A DNA stretch of 64,000 nucleotides, taken from positions 1,054,001-1,118,000 of the forward strand of contig NZ_JAVRHX010000001.1 in the NCBI RefSeq assembly GCF_031846345.1. The letters run 5' to 3'. The notes below the pieces were generated by a model. It made no database searches and was not told the origin of the DNA. It was given only the letters and a program-made list of their open reading frames with translations. The stretch is from Glaciecola petra. Its GTDB lineage: Bacteria; Pseudomonadota; Gammaproteobacteria; Enterobacterales; Alteromonadaceae. This document shows positions 34,408 to 44,052 of the stretch, one piece after another (the first letter of the stretch is position 1; every line of letters begins with the position of its first letter). The position numbers were made by a program, and so were the translations under genes.

Positions 34408-36723
34408 CTAGTCTGCAGTAGCTGAAAAGCGTAAACGGTGTTTAATGTCGCCAGGCAATAAGGGAGTATTCTGATGGCCGGCATATTCTAAGAAGCCTGC
34501 TTCAAAATATTTTGATAAAAAATGACCCGATTGACCTCCTGGAATCGTCAGTATGCCATTTTCTAACGCGTTTGGCCTGACTATTAAGCGTTGCGAAGCT
34601 CCAAAGCTCTTAGATTGGACAGCTGGCATATAGCTGTCACCAAATCCTTTCACTTTTGGCATGTTAAGCATGTCACCAAAGGGGCCAACACTTCCAGAAA
34701 ACGGATGTCGTACCTCTAAAGCATTCACATTACCCCATGCAAGAGCTGTGTAGTCATTTCCTTCAAGGGCATATTGGTTGACTAAGCGTGATTTTGTTTG
34801 CTTGAAACTTTCTTGAAAAAATTGTTGATAGTTTTCATATTCAACAGGTAACCAACTATCTTCGTTTTGATCAATAAGAGCCCAAATTGCTGGTTCTATT
34901 CCTCTTAACATATACCTAACGGACAAATCATGTTTGTTCAGTTCTTTATTAATTGGCGCCAATAACATGTTAATCACTTCACTTCTAAACCTTCTTACAA
35001 GTGTATATCCTATGCTGTCTTCACATGCGCATGCATCCCACTCATTTAATAGTTTTATGTCATCTGCATATTCAGTTGGTGCTGCTTCCAGAGCCTGAAG
35101 TAATAAATTATGCCATGGACCTAAAAACACAGCTCTATTATCTAGGTGAATGTCATAAAAGTCCCGCTCAGTAAAATTGCTGTTTTCCATTAGAGAAGAC
35201 ACAATTTGTTTTTGTCTTGCACCTAAGGCATAACCGCCATTGCCATATCGGCCAATGTCCTTAGCGCTGACCATTCTTGCATTTGCACTCCAAACACGGC
35301 CACTATCAGGGCGAATCATATTGGCTGGGTTTGGTTCGGCTGTTTTCCATGAAGGGCTATAACTTTCCTCAGGTATAGCATGCCTAGCCACTGCCTTTCG
35401 TCCACTAATAGCACCAAGAAGTTGCCAAGCAACATCACCTTGACTGTCGGCTAAGACTAGGTTTTGCGCAGGAATACGGACCGAACGAGCTATATTTAAT
35501 GCCTCATCAATATTTTTAGCTTTGCCAAGGTCAGCTAATTTCATATTAACGGCATAAGACTGATGAGCAACCCATGCAAGGGCATAGGTTTTGTCTTTAA
35601 AGCGTCTTACTGGGCCATATGGGCTAGTTTCAAAGGTATATTCTTCAACACCGTCTTTTAATTTTATTATTTCAGTAAGCTCGGTAATAACGCTTTCGTC
35701 CGATAATTCAATCCAATCAACATTGTCAATGCCCGAATTAGTGAAACCCCAAGCGATATGTTTTGAACTACCAACAATCACAGCAGGCGTACCTGGTAAG
35801 GAAACACCTGTTATCGAAATTGACTCACCATTTTCAACATAATTCAGTTGAGCTCGATACCATATTGAAGGTACAGATAGTCCTAAATGCATATCATTGC
35901 TTAACATGGCACCACTATTTTGAGTAAGTTCATTGGCAACGGCCCAATTATTACTCCCAATATCTGGAATTTCCTCAATTAATGTTTTTACATTAGCAGT
36001 ATCAAAAGTGTCTTTGTTTGTTAAGGAGGGTGGTAATACTGGCACTTTTATAGGCTCTAAAGGTATGGTGCTTTGATCAATTGCTGCCTGATAGGTGCTT
36101 GGAAGAGTAAAAAAACGCAGCATCTCTTCACCAAAGATTTCATTTAGAATGCTTAAACGATAGTCTGTTTCGATTTGAGCGGCTTGAAGATCAAGATACA
36201 TACTAAAACTAGCCAACAAACTGTCTTCTGGTGTCCATGGTATGAACGAAGAAGAGAGCAAGTAGTATTCAAGAGGTTTGGTCGAATATCCCTCAGCCCC
36301 GGCATTCACGCCAGCCGTATAAGTGCTTAACAACTTTTGCTCATGTGGGGAAAGTGATTTAAATATTGCCTTAGCGCGTTTTCTAAATTGATGTGTGCGG
36401 TGCTTTTTGTCACGTGGTAACGCTATGCGACCTACAAGCTCAGATAATTCTCCTGCAGCTTGTCGACGTAATAAATCCATTTGAAAGAGTCGATCTTGTG
36501 CATGTGCGTAACCTAAGGTAAATGCCGCATCATATTCATTTTGCGCAGAGACTATTGCGGTGCCCAAATCATCTCGTGCTAATTCGGTGTTTTGTATAAG
36601 CTCAGGGCTAGATAATTCTCCATCTAGTTGCGGTAAACTCGCATGAAGGCCCCAGTATAAAAGTATTGCTAATAAAACTGACACCGAAATTATGCTTATT
36701 ATAAGCCACTTAAATATTCTCAT
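34408..36723 (-). CDS. Penicillin acylase family protein (Ntn-hydrolase)
   Basis: A 771-residue N-terminal-nucleophile hydrolase made as a precursor: membrane anchor or signal helix (residues 6-26), an alpha-subunit-like part, a linker, then the beta subunit starting at Ser257 in IGSNNWAVANE, where self-cleavage would expose the nucleophile. Members cleave amide bonds of beta-lactams, N-acyl homoserine lactones or other acyl amides; the substrate here is unknown. The ATG at 36723 has AAGGAATAAT upstream. It lies 27 bases after the adenosyltransferase gene on the same strand. Confidence 0.9.
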   Translation of the reverse strand: MRIFKWLIISIISVSVLLAILLYWGLHASLPQLDGELSSPELIQNTELARDDLGTAIVSAQNEYDAAFTLGYAHAQDRLFQMDLLRRQAAGELSELVGRIALPRDKKHRTHQFRKRAKAIFKSLSPHEQKLLSTYTAGVNAGAEGYSTKPLEYYLLSSSFIPWTPEDSLLASFSMYLDLQAAQIETDYRLSILNEIFGEEMLRFFTLPSTYQAAIDQSTIPLEPIKVPVLPPSLTNKDTFDTANVKTLIEEIPDIGSNNWAVANELTQNSGAMLSNDMHLGLSVPSIWYRAQLNYVENGESISITGVSLPGTPAVIVGSSKHIAWGFTNSGIDNVDWIELSDESVITELTEIIKLKDGVEEYTFETSPYGPVRRFKDKTYALAWVAHQSYAVNMKLADLGKAKNIDEALNIARSVRIPAQNLVLADSQGDVAWQLLGAISGRKAVARHAIPEESYSPSWKTAEPNPANMIRPDSGRVWSANARMVSAKDIGRYGNGGYALGARQKQIVSSLMENSNFTERDFYDIHLDNRAVFLGPWHNLLLQALEAAPTEYADDIKLLNEWDACACEDSIGYTLVRRFRSEVINMLLAPINKELNKHDLSVRYMLRGIEPAIWALIDQNEDSWLPVEYENYQQFFQESFKQTKSRLVNQYALEGNDYTALAWGNVNALEVRHPFSGSVGPFGDMLNMPKVKGFGDSYMPAVQSKSFGASQRLIVRPNALENGILTIPGGQSGHFLSKYFEAGFLEYAGHQNTPLLPGDIKHRLRFSATAD

Positions 36724-36750
36724 TATTATTCCTTGGCATGTAAATGCAGA

Positions 36751-37296
36751 CTAAACGGAGATGTCTTTAATATTACTTACAAAATTGCAGTATCTTGCAA
36801 GAACAAATAAAAAATCTGACAACCTGTTTAAATATGTTAACGCTATTTCATTGACTTCATGTTGTTTCGATAGACTGACTAATATTCGCTCGGCCCGTCT
36901 GGTTATTGTTCGAGCAACGTGTATTTGCGCCGCAATTTCTGATCCACCAGGCAATATAAATGAGGTTTGTGGTGGCAGTTTACTTTGCATTTTGTCGATA
37001 TGAACTTCCAATTTATCAACACTACTTAAGTGCAATTTATCGTCATCAGAAATAGCAAAGCCAATTGCGAATAATTGTTGCTGGCATGTTTGTAAAGTAT
37101 CTAGCCATTCGCTTGTTAATTCGTTAGTTTGTGAATTCGCGGCTCGAAGTTTTGCGACAATAAGCCCTAAATTTGCATTTAGTTCATCTAATGTACCATA
37201 GCAATCTAAAAGAATATCGTCTTTGCTAAGCCGCAATACTTCATGCGTATAAACAGCAGTAGTGCCTTTATCGCCTTGTTTGGTATAGATTTTCAT
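36751..37296 (-). CDS. Cob(I)alamin adenosyltransferase, PduO type
   Basis: Transfers the adenosyl group of ATP to cob(I)alamin to make adenosylcobalamin. The 181-residue protein has the PduO/MMAB marks: N-terminal TKQGDKGTTAVY (ATP loop), DCYGTLDELNANLGL, FILPGGSE and RTITRRAERIL. It starts two bases after the csiV stop, so it is translationally linked to csiV and mfd. A CbiM-like permease gene lies about 7 kb to the right, possibly part of cobalt or cobalamin supply. Confidence 0.92.
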   Translation of the reverse strand: MKIYTKQGDKGTTAVYTHEVLRLSKDDILLDCYGTLDELNANLGLIVAKLRAANSQTNELTSEWLDTLQTCQQQLFAIGFAISDDDKLHLSSVDKLEVHIDKMQSKLPPQTSFILPGGSEIAAQIHVARTITRRAERILVSLSKQHEVNEIALTYLNRLSDFLFVLARYCNFVSNIKDISV

Positions 37297-37298
37297 GC

Positions 37299-38444
37299 CT
37301 ATTCCTTTATTTCTTCTACAGGGGGTACGAACCTTTCTAAGCGAATAACAAATCCGAAAGCAGGATGATCAAAATAATGAATCTGTTTACTGATAATCCG
37401 ACGACGCTGTTTCATTGGGAATGTTTCAAATTGGGCCTGTTCGGCCTCGTTAATTGCTATGCGATAATGCTTAAACTCAGAATCGATATGTAAATATGGG
37501 ATTTGATTAACATAGTCTAAGTAGACTTTAAATAAACCTTCCATTTCCCAGTTTTGTTGATATGGTCGTGAAGATATTTCTTGTTGTTTTTCGATTGAGC
37601 TAAACCAGTCTACAGCTTCTTTATTTTCCAACTGACGTTTCAAGTTTTCAAAAAACTGGTCGTCTTGCATTTCAATTTGATTTTCATCAGCAAAATACGA
37701 TTTTTCCCAATCATCGTAGCTCACTTTAGGTTTTAATCTTAATAACTTACCGGCTTTAATATGAAAAAATGGCGCGTTGTCCTCACCAAAGACGACGTTT
37801 TGACGCCAAGCGGTATAGAAAAGGCCTTGTATGTCTCTTTGCCTAAAAATACGCGATGCGACTTCTGTCGTCGTTGTCTCTTCCTTTGTGATCAAGTGTG
37901 TATAAGGTTTGAAAATAGCGTCTTTAGCAAAAACCTCTTGGGGAACAAAATCTTTTTCATGACCCAGACCAAGCGGTAAGGGAAATGCAAATTCGTTTTC
38001 ATAATATGAATAAGGGAGGCGCTTTTGTTTATCAGCTTCCAACAAGCAGTGTAGGGGACTTGGCCCAGTTATTAATGTGTTATAAAGTTTATCGAAATGC
38101 GCTTCTGGTTGTTGTTGAAGCGCTAAATCGAGTGTAGGTTCAGAAAAATAATTAAGCATCGGATCTTTACATGGGGCTAACTCAATATTATGTTTTAGCG
38201 CTTTAATATACAAATCTACAGCCCAAATATCTTTAGAAGCCGTATTTGTAAATTGAAAGTCTGCTTGCGAAAAATCCTCATCATTAGAAGCGAGAATATT
38301 TCGTTTGAATGCGATGAATTCGACATTAAACCACCAGTCTTGCTGTTCTTGGCTAACACCATTATAAGAAAAACCTAACATGCATATTCCTAATATTGAT
38401 AGAACAAATGCATTGCAAGATTTTATTATTAATTTGTTATCCAT
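37299..38444 (-). CDS. csiV: CsiV family peptidoglycan-binding protein
   Basis: A 381-residue exported protein with a signal peptide (about residues 1-31) followed by WWFNVEFIAFKRN, the family landmark of CsiV. In Vibrio cholerae CsiV binds peptidoglycan and is needed for growth on D-amino acids. The ATG at 38444 has AAGGAATGG upstream. It follows mfd on the same strand. The name is from family resemblance and location. Confidence 0.75.
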   Translation of the reverse strand: MDNKLIIKSCNAFVLSILGICMLGFSYNGVSQEQQDWWFNVEFIAFKRNILASNDEDFSQADFQFTNTASKDIWAVDLYIKALKHNIELAPCKDPMLNYFSEPTLDLALQQQPEAHFDKLYNTLITGPSPLHCLLEADKQKRLPYSYYENEFAFPLPLGLGHEKDFVPQEVFAKDAIFKPYTHLITKEETTTTEVASRIFRQRDIQGLFYTAWRQNVVFGEDNAPFFHIKAGKLLRLKPKVSYDDWEKSYFADENQIEMQDDQFFENLKRQLENKEAVDWFSSIEKQQEISSRPYQQNWEMEGLFKVYLDYVNQIPYLHIDSEFKHYRIAINEAEQAQFETFPMKQRRRIISKQIHYFDHPAFGFVIRLERFVPPVEEIKE

Positions 38445-38517
38445 TCCTTAGCATCTCTCTCTATTTTTGGCTATTACATGCTTCGCACCAGTAATAAATC
38501 TGCGAAGTACTGCTACT

Positions 38518-41500
38518 TTATTTGACATTGCTTGCTTTGGCTAGCTTTTCGCACAATTCAAACACAAAATCACTTCTTGCATGTGTAGCAGGTGTACTTT
38601 CGATAAATCGGAGCTTTTGTGGACCATCAAAGCGATATTTCGATGGTTTACTTTGTATTAATTGTATTAAATAACCCGCGTCTACTTTAGTGTCAGCTGC
38701 AAACTCAATACTGCCACCACGTTCATTGGCTTCAATTTTATTTATACCTAAACGCTTGGCCAATAATTTAATCACTGACATTTGCACCAGATTTTTAGTA
38801 GCAACAGGCAATAAACCAAAGCGGTCGATCAATTCAATTTGAATGTCATCAATTTCTTCATTGCTTTTGCAATTAGCCAACTTTTTATACATGGCGAGAC
38901 GCATATTTACATCTCCAATATAATCTTCAGGGAAAAGTGCAGGTATTCTTAACTCTACTTCTGTTTGTTTACCCAAAGTATCGGTTAGGCTCGGCTCTTT
39001 ACCTTCTTTAAGCGCTTCGACGGCCGCTTCAAGCATTTCCATGTACAGATTAAAACCAACGGTGTTTATTTGCCCTGATTGATCATCGCCAAGCAATTCA
39101 CCAGCGCCTCTAATTTCTAAATCATGGGTTGCAAGTGCAAATCCTGCACCCAAATCTTCTAAAGACGCAATCGCTTCAAGGCGTTTAGTTGCGTCCTTAG
39201 TCATCCGTCGTGGGTGAGGTGTGAGTAAATACGCATATGCCTGATGATGTGAACGACCAACTCTACCACGCAATTGATGCAACTGCGCCAGTCCCAAATG
39301 ATCAGCTCTATTGATAATAATAGTATTGGCTGTCGCTACATCAATACCTGTTTCTATGATAGTTGAGCAAACTAATACGTTGTAGCGTTGATGATAAAAA
39401 TCGTTCATTACATTTTCAAGTTCACGCTCGCGCATTTGACCATGCCCAATCGCAATTCTGGCTTCTGGTACTACTTCGCTTATATCGGCTGCTGTTTGTT
39501 CAATACTTTTGACTTCATTATGTAAAAAATAAACTTGGCCGCCTCTTAATATCTCTCTCATTATCGCTTCACGCACAATATCTTTATGCTTTTGTAGTAC
39601 AAATGTTTTCACAGGTAAGCGTTTGGCAGGAGGCGTTGCGATAATCGATAGATCGCGCATACCACTTAATGCCATATTAAGCGTTCTTGGAATAGGTGTT
39701 GCGGTTAACGTTAATATATCAACGTCTGCACGTAAGGCCTTAAATTTTTCTTTTTGACGAACGCCAAAACGATGTTCTTCGTCAATAATAACAAGGCCTA
39801 AATCGTTGAAGGTCACGTCATTTTGCAGCAATTTATGCGTACCAACTACAATATCGACCTTACCCGATTGCAATTGTTCTAGTACCTGATTTTGGTCTTT
39901 GCTACTGACAAAGCGTGAAACAACTTCTATATTGACTGGAAATTGTGCAAATCGGTCTTTAAAGTTCTCATAATGTTGCTGCGCTAATAGTGTTGTAGGC
40001 ACCAAAATAGCGACTTGTTTGCCATGCATGGCACAAATATATGCAGCTCGCATTGCGACTTCTGTTTTGCCAAAGCCGACATCGCCACAAACGAGTCTGT
40101 CCATGGCATTTTTACTGCCCATGTCTTGCAATACGGCATTGATAGCTTGTTCTTGATCAGCCGTTTCTTGATAGGGAAAACTGTCTGCAAATTTCTGGTA
40201 ATCTGTCCAATTAATTGGATACGCAAAGCCTGGTTTAGCTGCTCTTTTTGCATATACATCTAATAATTGTGCAGCTACATCACGCACTTTTTCAGCGGCT
40301 TTTTGTTTGGCTTTAGACCAAGTGTCGTTGCCTAGGTGATGCAAAGGGGCGTGTTCGGCGTCACCGCCAGAATAACGACTGATTAGATGTAACGATGATA
40401 CTGGTACGTATAGCTTTGCTTGCTTGGCGTACTCAATACTTAAGTATTCACTTGGTACACCGCCAGCATCGAGTGTTTGTAGACCTAAAAAGCGCCCAAC
40501 ACCGTGTTCCAAGTGGACTACTGGAGAGCCTTCGGATAATTCGGCTAAATTTCTTATTATGGCACTTTCGTCAATAGATGTTGTTTTGTTTTTTTGCTTA
40601 CGCCTGCTTACTTTATGTCCTAGTAGTTGTTTTTCAGTGATGAGCAGTAGAGAATTTTTGCCATCTAAAATTTTAACGCTATCTTCTACCGAACCTACGC
40701 AAATACCCGGCTTTTTAATGTTTTTATATTGACTAAAATTGTCGACGGGAGAAAGCTCAATATTGGCTTTCAATAATATATTAATAAGGCTTTCTTTATG
40801 CCCAGCAGATTCTGCAACAAACATAACAGGGATACATTGCTCATTTGCTTGTTTTATTTCAGCTTGAATAGCCGCATAAGGGTTTGTGGCTAGGGTATCT
40901 ATGCCTATGTTATTTATTTTTTGTGATTTAAAGTCAAGCTTTCCCTTGGTTGTCGCGAGATCCTTTGAAATATCATTTTTTGTGTCAATCTTTGCCCAAG
41001 GCCATGCTTTTAAAAAAGCGTTTACTTCTTGTTGATGGAGAAAAAGAGCAGTTGGTGTTAATAATGGCCGGGATAAATTGTACTTATACTGTTCGTAGCG
41101 ATTTTCAACATCAAGACAAAATTTTTCAATGGCTTGATTAAGCCCGCCTTGATAAACAAAAATGGCATCTTCATGTAAATAGTCAAACAAACTTGCGGTC
41201 TGTTTAAAAAACAAAGGTAAATAGTATTCTACGCCGCCTGGCATTGTGCCTTTGCTTACTTGGCTTAATACGGAATCAGCTTCATTTTGCTTAATTTGAT
41301 CGAAGTTATTTAAAAATTGTGTTCTAAATAGCGATAGTGCTTCTTTGTCTGTGGGAAATTCTCTCGCGGGAAGCAGTCGAATGTTGCTAACTTTGTCTAA
41401 ACTTCTTTGAGTGGAAGGATCAAATAAGCGGATAGAGTCTATTTCATCATCAAATAAATCTATCCGGTATGGGTGATCACTGCCCATAGGAAACATATCA

Positions 41501-42030
41501 ATAATTGAACCACGTATACAAAATTCACTGTGTGACATTACTTGCCCCACATGCAGGTAGCCAGCCTTCTCTAAATTCCGTCTAAAATCATTGGTGTCTA
41601 ATCTTTCTCCTTCTTGAAGATATAGGAGATGTTTACCAATGTAGTCGACGGGGGCGAGGCGTTGCAACAAAGTGCTAATGGGCACCAAAAATATTCCAGG
41701 CTGTTTACGACTGAGTAAATACAGCGTTTCTAAACGTTTAGAAACAATATCTTGATGGGGCGAAAAATGGTCATAGGCTAATGTTTCCCAATGAGGGAAA
41801 ATATGTAAATCGTCGGTTTTTTTGTCCAAAAAGAAGCTGATTTCTTTTTCCAACTGGTAAGCTTCTGCTGTATCAGTCGTTAAAACTATTAAAGGACCTT
41901 GATGCTTCTTGTAAGCGTTGGCGATAGCAAGTGGCACAGCTGCACCTTCCAGCCGATTCCAGTGCAAATGGTCGGGTATCTTGCGTTGATTTCTGGTTAG
42001 CGGAATTCTCGGTTCAAAAATAGACGACAT
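38518..42030 (-). CDS. mfd: Transcription-repair coupling factor
   Basis: Removes RNA polymerase stalled at DNA damage and recruits UvrA. The 1170-residue length is normal. In order: a UvrB-like N-terminal region, an RNA-polymerase-interacting domain (VVHLEHGVGRFLGL), the RecG-like translocase with Walker A CGDVGFGKTEVAM, DEEH box VIIDEEHRFGVRQKEK, TATPIPRTL, and the helicase C-terminal motif QLRGRVGRSHHQAYAYLL, then the TRCF domain. It sits between the PilZ and csiV genes, all on the minus strand. Confidence 0.97.
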   Translation of the reverse strand: MSSIFEPRIPLTRNQRKIPDHLHWNRLEGAAVPLAIANAYKKHQGPLIVLTTDTAEAYQLEKEISFFLDKKTDDLHIFPHWETLAYDHFSPHQDIVSKRLETLYLLSRKQPGIFLVPISTLLQRLAPVDYIGKHLLYLQEGERLDTNDFRRNLEKAGYLHVGQVMSHSEFCIRGSIIDMFPMGSDHPYRIDLFDDEIDSIRLFDPSTQRSLDKVSNIRLLPAREFPTDKEALSLFRTQFLNNFDQIKQNEADSVLSQVSKGTMPGGVEYYLPLFFKQTASLFDYLHEDAIFVYQGGLNQAIEKFCLDVENRYEQYKYNLSRPLLTPTALFLHQQEVNAFLKAWPWAKIDTKNDISKDLATTKGKLDFKSQKINNIGIDTLATNPYAAIQAEIKQANEQCIPVMFVAESAGHKESLINILLKANIELSPVDNFSQYKNIKKPGICVGSVEDSVKILDGKNSLLLITEKQLLGHKVSRRKQKNKTTSIDESAIIRNLAELSEGSPVVHLEHGVGRFLGLQTLDAGGVPSEYLSIEYAKQAKLYVPVSSLHLISRYSGGDAEHAPLHHLGNDTWSKAKQKAAEKVRDVAAQLLDVYAKRAAKPGFAYPINWTDYQKFADSFPYQETADQEQAINAVLQDMGSKNAMDRLVCGDVGFGKTEVAMRAAYICAMHGKQVAILVPTTLLAQQHYENFKDRFAQFPVNIEVVSRFVSSKDQNQVLEQLQSGKVDIVVGTHKLLQNDVTFNDLGLVIIDEEHRFGVRQKEKFKALRADVDILTLTATPIPRTLNMALSGMRDLSIIATPPAKRLPVKTFVLQKHKDIVREAIMREILRGGQVYFLHNEVKSIEQTAADISEVVPEARIAIGHGQMRERELENVMNDFYHQRYNVLVCSTIIETGIDVATANTIIINRADHLGLAQLHQLRGRVGRSHHQAYAYLLTPHPRRMTKDATKRLEAIASLEDLGAGFALATHDLEIRGAGELLGDDQSGQINTVGFNLYMEMLEAAVEALKEGKEPSLTDTLGKQTEVELRIPALFPEDYIGDVNMRLAMYKKLANCKSNEEIDDIQIELIDRFGLLPVATKNLVQMSVIKLLAKRLGINKIEANERGGSIEFAADTKVDAGYLIQLIQSKPSKYRFDGPQKLRFIESTPATHARSDFVFELCEKLAKASNVK

Positions 42031-42081
42031 ATTTGTATTTTCTATACTTTTTTTGAGGAGCGTTAGTGAAAAAGAATGATA

Positions 42082-42663
42082 TTATTGTGTATGCTGTTTG
42101 CGCAATGTTTGGGTCTGCAAATGCAAACTAGCGCGCACCAATAATTCTTGGTCGCGCTCCCGAATATGCGTGTAAACATAGCTAATGTCGGTTTGTTCCT
42201 CATTAATTTGCTCACATACTATTGCTTCAGCGAGGCAGTATATGGCTGCCGATTCAGATTCTAAAAACAGTTTTATTACGCGAGTCTCACCAAGATCCAC
42301 TTTATTGTTTTGCCTAACAATGACACCGCCACCACCAAATTTTATTGCTGTTTGTCTATATTTAGGATCATCTTGTTGTTGCAAAATATAGCTCATCATC
42401 AAATCTATTTTTTTTGCTTGAAACTGCAAATAATCAACTAAATCATTTAATTTATCACCCAAATTTCTGAGCGGCTTTAGTGTTTGAGATTGAATTTCTG
42501 CCATTTCGCCCGCTATTTTAAAAGCGTAAGGCATAGAGTTCTCAAAATCTGCCATGGATATACTGCTAGGTTCTTTATCGCAAGGCAAAACGTTGACTTT
42601 TATATTAAAAGGAATCAAATAGAATTCATTAAACTGTTCAATCTTTTCTTCTAAAGTTGGCAA
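42082..42663 (-). CDS. PilZ-like domain protein
   Basis: A 193-residue protein with an N-terminal helical part (coiled-coil-like, residues 45-95) and a C-terminal PilZ-like beta barrel (about 105-175). The usual c-di-GMP-binding signatures RxxxR and (D/N)xSxxG are not evident; the equivalent place reads KFGGGGVIV, so binding is doubtful. A PilZ gene next to mfd and lolC is also known in Vibrio and Alteromonadales. It lies 51 bases upstream of mfd on the same strand. Confidence 0.7.
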   Translation of the reverse strand: MPTLEEKIEQFNEFYLIPFNIKVNVLPCDKEPSSISMADFENSMPYAFKIAGEMAEIQSQTLKPLRNLGDKLNDLVDYLQFQAKKIDLMMSYILQQQDDPKYRQTAIKFGGGGVIVRQNNKVDLGETRVIKLFLESESAAIYCLAEAIVCEQINEEQTDISYVYTHIRERDQELLVRASLHLQTQTLRKQHTQ

Positions 42664-42781
42664 TGTTCAATCCTGTTGTTTAAATTATTGTCTAATCTTG
42701 TGCCAGAGTATGCATTAGCTACTAAATAATAGTAGACTTATTATTAAATAACACTCTCTCTCGCAAGGTTTGCAATTATAC

Positions 42782-43978
42782 ATGTCTATTTCTGCTTTTA
42801 TAGCACTACGCTATACTCAAGCTGGAACAAAGCAAAGTTTTGTTGCCTTTATCAATATGTTTTCAATCATCGGCATTGCGCTTGGCATTGCTGCGCTTAT
42901 TATTGTGTTATCTGTCATGAATGGTTTAGAGGGACAATTAAAAAAGCGTATATTGGGGATCATGCCGCATGTCATTGTTGATGCTACTCCGCCATTAGTA
43001 CTACCCAATGAAATTTCTACAAAAGTTATCACGCAACTTCTATACGTTGAGAGAGAAGTTATTGTGCAATCTAGAAATAATATCAATGGATTAATTGCTC
43101 AGGGTACCGATATTAGTGCGGCGGCAGAGCATTCAGTAATAGCCGAAAACGTCGTGTCAGGAAACTGGGATAGTATCAAATCAGGAAGTTTCAAAGTGGC
43201 AATTAGCCGTATTTTAGCTAATCAAATGGGGGTTGATATAGGCCAAGATCTCCGCGTTATAAGCACAAACGCGAGTCAATACTCTCCTTTAGGGCGAATA
43301 CCAAGTCAACGTTTGGTGACAATTGGCGCAATTTTCAATGTGAATTCTGAAATGGATGATAAAGTGATAATCATGCATATTGAGGATTTAGCACGCCTTT
43401 CTCGACAAAAATTGACGGGATTTGGCCAAACAAGGATAGTATTAAAAGATGCATTTGACTATCAAAGCATATCGCAGCATTTAGATGAAAAAAGAATCAA
43501 ATATCAGCTGTGGCGAGACCGTCAAGGGCCTCTGTTTGATGCGGTAAAGATGGAAAAAAACATGATGTCACTTATGTTAATGCTGGTAATTGCAGTGGCT
43601 GCTTTTAACGTGGTTTCAGCGCTTGTTATGGTTGTTTCGGAGAAAAAACCAGATATTGCTATCTTGCAAACACAAGGCATGTTGCCAACAGATATTATGC
43701 GAGTGTTTTTGTTTAACGGTATTTTTAATGGATTAAAAGGCGTTTTAGGTGGAGTGTTTTTAGGTTTGATTGGTTGTTGGAGCTTAAACTATCTGCTTGA
43801 AGTCTTGGGTACAAACCTTGCGTTTGGTGAAAACGGACAAGGTTTGCCTATCGATATACGCTACCAACAAATTATTATTATTAGCTTGGTTGCTATTGTA
43901 CTTTGCGCGCTAGCAAGTTGGTACCCTGCAAAAAAAGCGCAGTCTATTACGCCTGCAAATAGCCTAAGTAATGAATAG
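42782..43978 (+). CDS. lolC: LolC/LolE family lipoprotein-releasing permease
   Basis: Inner-membrane part of the Lol ABC transporter that hands outer-membrane lipoproteins to LolA. The 398-residue protein has one N-terminal helix (about 22-48), a large periplasmic domain, and three helices at 260-390 (FtsX/MacB-like permease), with FIALRYT near the start as in LolC/E. I chose the ATG at 42782 over the TTG at 42770, whose AAGG would be too close. The expected neighbours lolD (ATPase) and lolE do not follow. Confidence 0.88.
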   Translation: MSISAFIALRYTQAGTKQSFVAFINMFSIIGIALGIAALIIVLSVMNGLEGQLKKRILGIMPHVIVDATPPLVLPNEISTKVITQLLYVEREVIVQSRNNINGLIAQGTDISAAAEHSVIAENVVSGNWDSIKSGSFKVAISRILANQMGVDIGQDLRVISTNASQYSPLGRIPSQRLVTIGAIFNVNSEMDDKVIIMHIEDLARLSRQKLTGFGQTRIVLKDAFDYQSISQHLDEKRIKYQLWRDRQGPLFDAVKMEKNMMSLMLMLVIAVAAFNVVSALVMVVSEKKPDIAILQTQGMLPTDIMRVFLFNGIFNGLKGVLGGVFLGLIGCWSLNYLLEVLGTNLAFGENGQGLPIDIRYQQIIIISLVAIVLCALASWYPAKKAQSITPANSLSNE

Positions 43979-44052
43979 GGCTATTAATTTATTATCCTTG
44001 CTATAAACTATTACTATCTTTTTTTTCTAGTTTAATATTGTGAGTATGTGCC

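Noticed and set aside
42066..42131. 21-codon plus-strand frame starting GTG after GAGGAG, between mfd and the PilZ gene, with a signal-peptide-like sequence
   Set aside because: It is antisense to the end of the PilZ gene, has no visible promoter, and is too short to tell from chance. It would be worth keeping only if conserved.
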